Positions 7,208 through 8,404 of a stretch of DNA of 8,404 nucleotides are shown here, in pieces. Under the pieces are notes generated by a model. The model was not told where the DNA came from. It saw only the letters and a program-made list of their open reading frames with translations, and searched no databases. Source of the DNA: Cycloclasticus sp. (GTDB lineage: Bacteria; Pseudomonadota; Gammaproteobacteria; Methylococcales; Cycloclasticaceae); contig JAESRY010000102.1 in NCBI GenBank assembly GCA_016764415.1, forward strand, positions 1 through 8,404, read 5' to 3'. The number at the start of each line of letters is the position of its first letter. Positions within the stretch are counted from its first letter, which is position 1. Both the position numbers and the translations under genes were made by a program.

Positions 7208-7217
7208 TAAAGGAGGT
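7208..7217 (-). other. Anti-Shine-Dalgarno-like sequence in the cmk 3' UTR
   Basis: The - strand reads ACCTCCTTTA, resembling the 3' tail of 16S rRNA, 15 nt beyond the cmk stop. On the + strand it looks like a perfect ribosome binding site, but no start codon follows at useful distance. Function unknown; it may be chance. Confidence 0.3.
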
Positions 7218-7231
7218 TCAACCCTACTTTT

Positions 7232-7924
7232 CTATAACTTCTTTGTGTTTTCCAACAAATCTAGAACCGTCAACACAACCTCATCAATCTCGCTTGACGA
7301 TGAATCGATGTATGTCGCACCTTCTGGAATAACTAGCGGAGATTCCGAACGATTTTTATCTCGCTCATCTCTTTCCTGAATATCTTGAATAACGCTAGAC
7401 AGATTAGCATTTATTCCTTTTTCAATCAACTGCTTATAACGCCGTTTCCCTCGTTCTTCAGCGCTAGCTGTTAAATAAACTTTGAATTTCGCATTCGGAA
7501 AAACCACACTGCCCATATCACGGCCATCGGCAACTAATCCTGGTGCAATTTGAAAAGTGCGCTGCTTTGCGAGCAAGCCACTGCGCACTTTAGGGAAAAC
7601 TGCAATTTTTGAAGCCGTATTTCCAACTGCCTCTGTTTGCAGTTGATCCTGAACTTCCTCACCATTTAAAAACACAGCCCAATGTCCTAAATCACTTCGC
7701 TTAAACTCCAGCTCAATATCCTGAATCAAAGCAGCCAACGCATCTTCATTAGCCACATCAACGCCTTCTTTAATGGCTGCTATACCCAGCGCACGATATA
7801 GCGCACCGCTATCTAAATAGTGCCAACCTAATTTCTCTGCAACACATTTTGAAATTGAGCCTTTGCCTGATCCGCTTGGTCCATCTATGGTTAATACAGG
7901 TGCTGTTTGCCCTTGGTGATTCAT
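7232..7924 (-). CDS. cmk: Cytidylate kinase (CMP/dCMP kinase)
   Basis: Phosphorylates CMP and dCMP to the diphosphates with ATP, recycling cytidine nucleotides in the cytoplasm. The product is 230 aa; E. coli Cmk has 227. The Walker A loop GPSGSGKG is at residues 15-22. YLDSGALYRALG, which contributes to CMP binding, follows. The family motif DGRDMGSVVFPNAKFKVYL and the arginine-rich lid (EERGKRRYKQ, then IQERDERDKNR) come next. The start is the ATG at 7924: it overlaps the aroA stop as ATGA and gives the expected N-terminus MNHQGQTAPVLTIDGPSGSG. A TTG at 7948 would only add eight residues lying within aroA. No strong Shine-Dalgarno is seen, so translation is probably coupled to aroA. A terminator follows the gene. 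Confidence 0.97.
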   Translation of the reverse strand: MNHQGQTAPVLTIDGPSGSGKGSISKCVAEKLGWHYLDSGALYRALGIAAIKEGVDVANEDALAALIQDIELEFKRSDLGHWAVFLNGEEVQDQLQTEAVGNTASKIAVFPKVRSGLLAKQRTFQIAPGLVADGRDMGSVVFPNAKFKVYLTASAEERGKRRYKQLIEKGINANLSSVIQDIQERDERDKNRSESPLVIPEGATYIDSSSSEIDEVVLTVLDLLENTKKL

Positions 7925-8404
7925 TGCGCCGCTATATTGAAGCCACAATCTGTGGCCAACTGAACAAAACTTGGAAAAGATGTAGCAACATTTTCACAAT
8001 TATTAATTTTAATAGTCGTTTTCGCCTGTAAACCTGCAACGGCAAACGCCATCGCAATTCGGTGATCATCAAAACTCTCTATTTCACCGCCTTGCACGAC
8101 TCCTCCATTGATAATCATGCCATCGGGTGTTGCTTTTGCATCAACGCCTATTGCTTGCAAGCCTTCCGCCATTGTTTGAATTCGATCGCTTTCTTTAACA
8201 CGTAGTTCTTCAGCGCCTGACACGACTGTTTTGCCCTTCGCATAAGCGGCGGCTACAAATAGAACGGGGAATTCATCTATGGCCAAGGCAACGAATTCTT
8301 CAGGCACATTGATACCAGATAACTGACTACTTCTCACTCTAATGTCGGCTACTTTCTCGCCACCAACAACTTGTTCATTTAATAACTGAATATCTGCGCC
8401 CATT
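7921..8404 (-). CDS. aroA: 3-phosphoshikimate 1-carboxyvinyltransferase (EPSP synthase), C-terminal part, truncated by window edge
   Basis: Transfers the enolpyruvyl group of phosphoenolpyruvate to shikimate 3-phosphate, the sixth step of the shikimate pathway. Only the last 160 or so residues are here; the frame is open to the right edge, so the methionine at 8403 is internal. Visible residues D43 (AIDEFP) and E71/R74 (LRVKESDR) correspond to E. coli D313, E341 and R344 with identical spacing of 28 and 3. DDHRIAMA at 112-119 gives the conserved DHR arginine. Near the end NVATSFP replaces the CTSKTFP of E. coli, a feature of class II-like enzymes and of pseudomonad AroA. In pseudomonads and many Oceanospirillales this domain is fused behind prephenate dehydrogenase (TyrA); whether it is here lies outside the window. 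The stop overlaps the cmk start by four bases. Confidence 0.96.
   Translation of the reverse strand, partial: MGADIQLLNEQVVGGEKVADIRVRSSQLSGINVPEEFVALAIDEFPVLFVAAAYAKGKTVVSGAEELRVKESDRIQTMAEGLQAIGVDAKATPDGMIINGGVVQGGEIESFDDHRIAMAFAVAGLQAKTTIKINNCENVATSFPSFVQLATDCGFNIAAQ

Noticed and set aside
7211..7217. AGGAGGT on the + strand, looking like a perfect ribosome binding site
   Set aside because: No ATG, GTG or TTG with an open frame follows at a suitable distance, and the region is antisense to the cmk 3' UTR.
7922..7948. Upstream TTG start for cmk adding eight residues
   Set aside because: The ATG at 7924 gives the family N-terminus and the ATGA overlap with aroA; the TTG lies deep in aroA without a ribosome site.
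1..8404. Search for CRISPR arrays, tRNA/rRNA genes, insertion sequences, toxin-antitoxin or defence genes
   Set aside because: No spaced direct repeats, cloverleaf-like segments, transposase motifs or terminal inverted repeats were seen; nearly all bases are accounted for by housekeeping and beta-oxidation genes.

Overview
The window holds ordinary chromosomal DNA of an AT-leaning gammaproteobacterium, probably a marine or oceanospirillalean-type lineage. Two things support this. The gene order aroA-cmk-rpsA-ihfB-lapA-lapB is a conserved gammaproteobacterial block, and the visible part of AroA resembles the form found in pseudomonads and their relatives, where it is commonly fused behind TyrA. 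The species cannot be named from sequence alone. There is no mobile element, CRISPR array, tRNA or rRNA, and no sign of recent transfer.

Positions 1-3402 (+ strand) carry two beta-oxidation genes in one transcription unit. The first is the 3' two-thirds of a fused 3-hydroxyacyl-CoA dehydrogenase/enoyl-CoA hydratase, open at the left edge. One base after it comes an acyl-CoA dehydrogenase of about 594 aa with the extra C-terminal domain. Together they cover the oxidation, hydration and second oxidation steps of fatty acyl-CoA breakdown. A thiolase would complete the cycle and is not in the window. A strong hairpin with T-tracts on both sides (3410-3437) separates this unit from the convergent minus-strand block.

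Positions 3498-8404 (- strand) are read right to left. First is the C-terminal part of aroA (EPSP synthase, open at the right edge), which overlaps cmk (CMP kinase) by an ATGA. A rho-independent terminator follows, then rpsA (ribosomal protein S1, six S1 domains), ihfB (IHF beta subunit, GTG start), another terminator, and finally lapA-lapB, which abut exactly. LapA/LapB is the inner-membrane module that controls lipopolysaccharide synthesis through LpxC turnover. The block therefore has three transcriptional segments: aroA-cmk, rpsA-ihfB and lapA-lapB. The last has a clear extended -10 promoter.

I found no previously undescribed biological system. The details worth a second look are regulatory: a duplicated U-rich element and an anti-Shine-Dalgarno-like sequence in the cmk-rpsA gap, an 11-bp perfect hairpin without a T-tract between rpsA and ihfB, and a short leader with a hairpin and a possible 9-codon ORF ahead of lapA.
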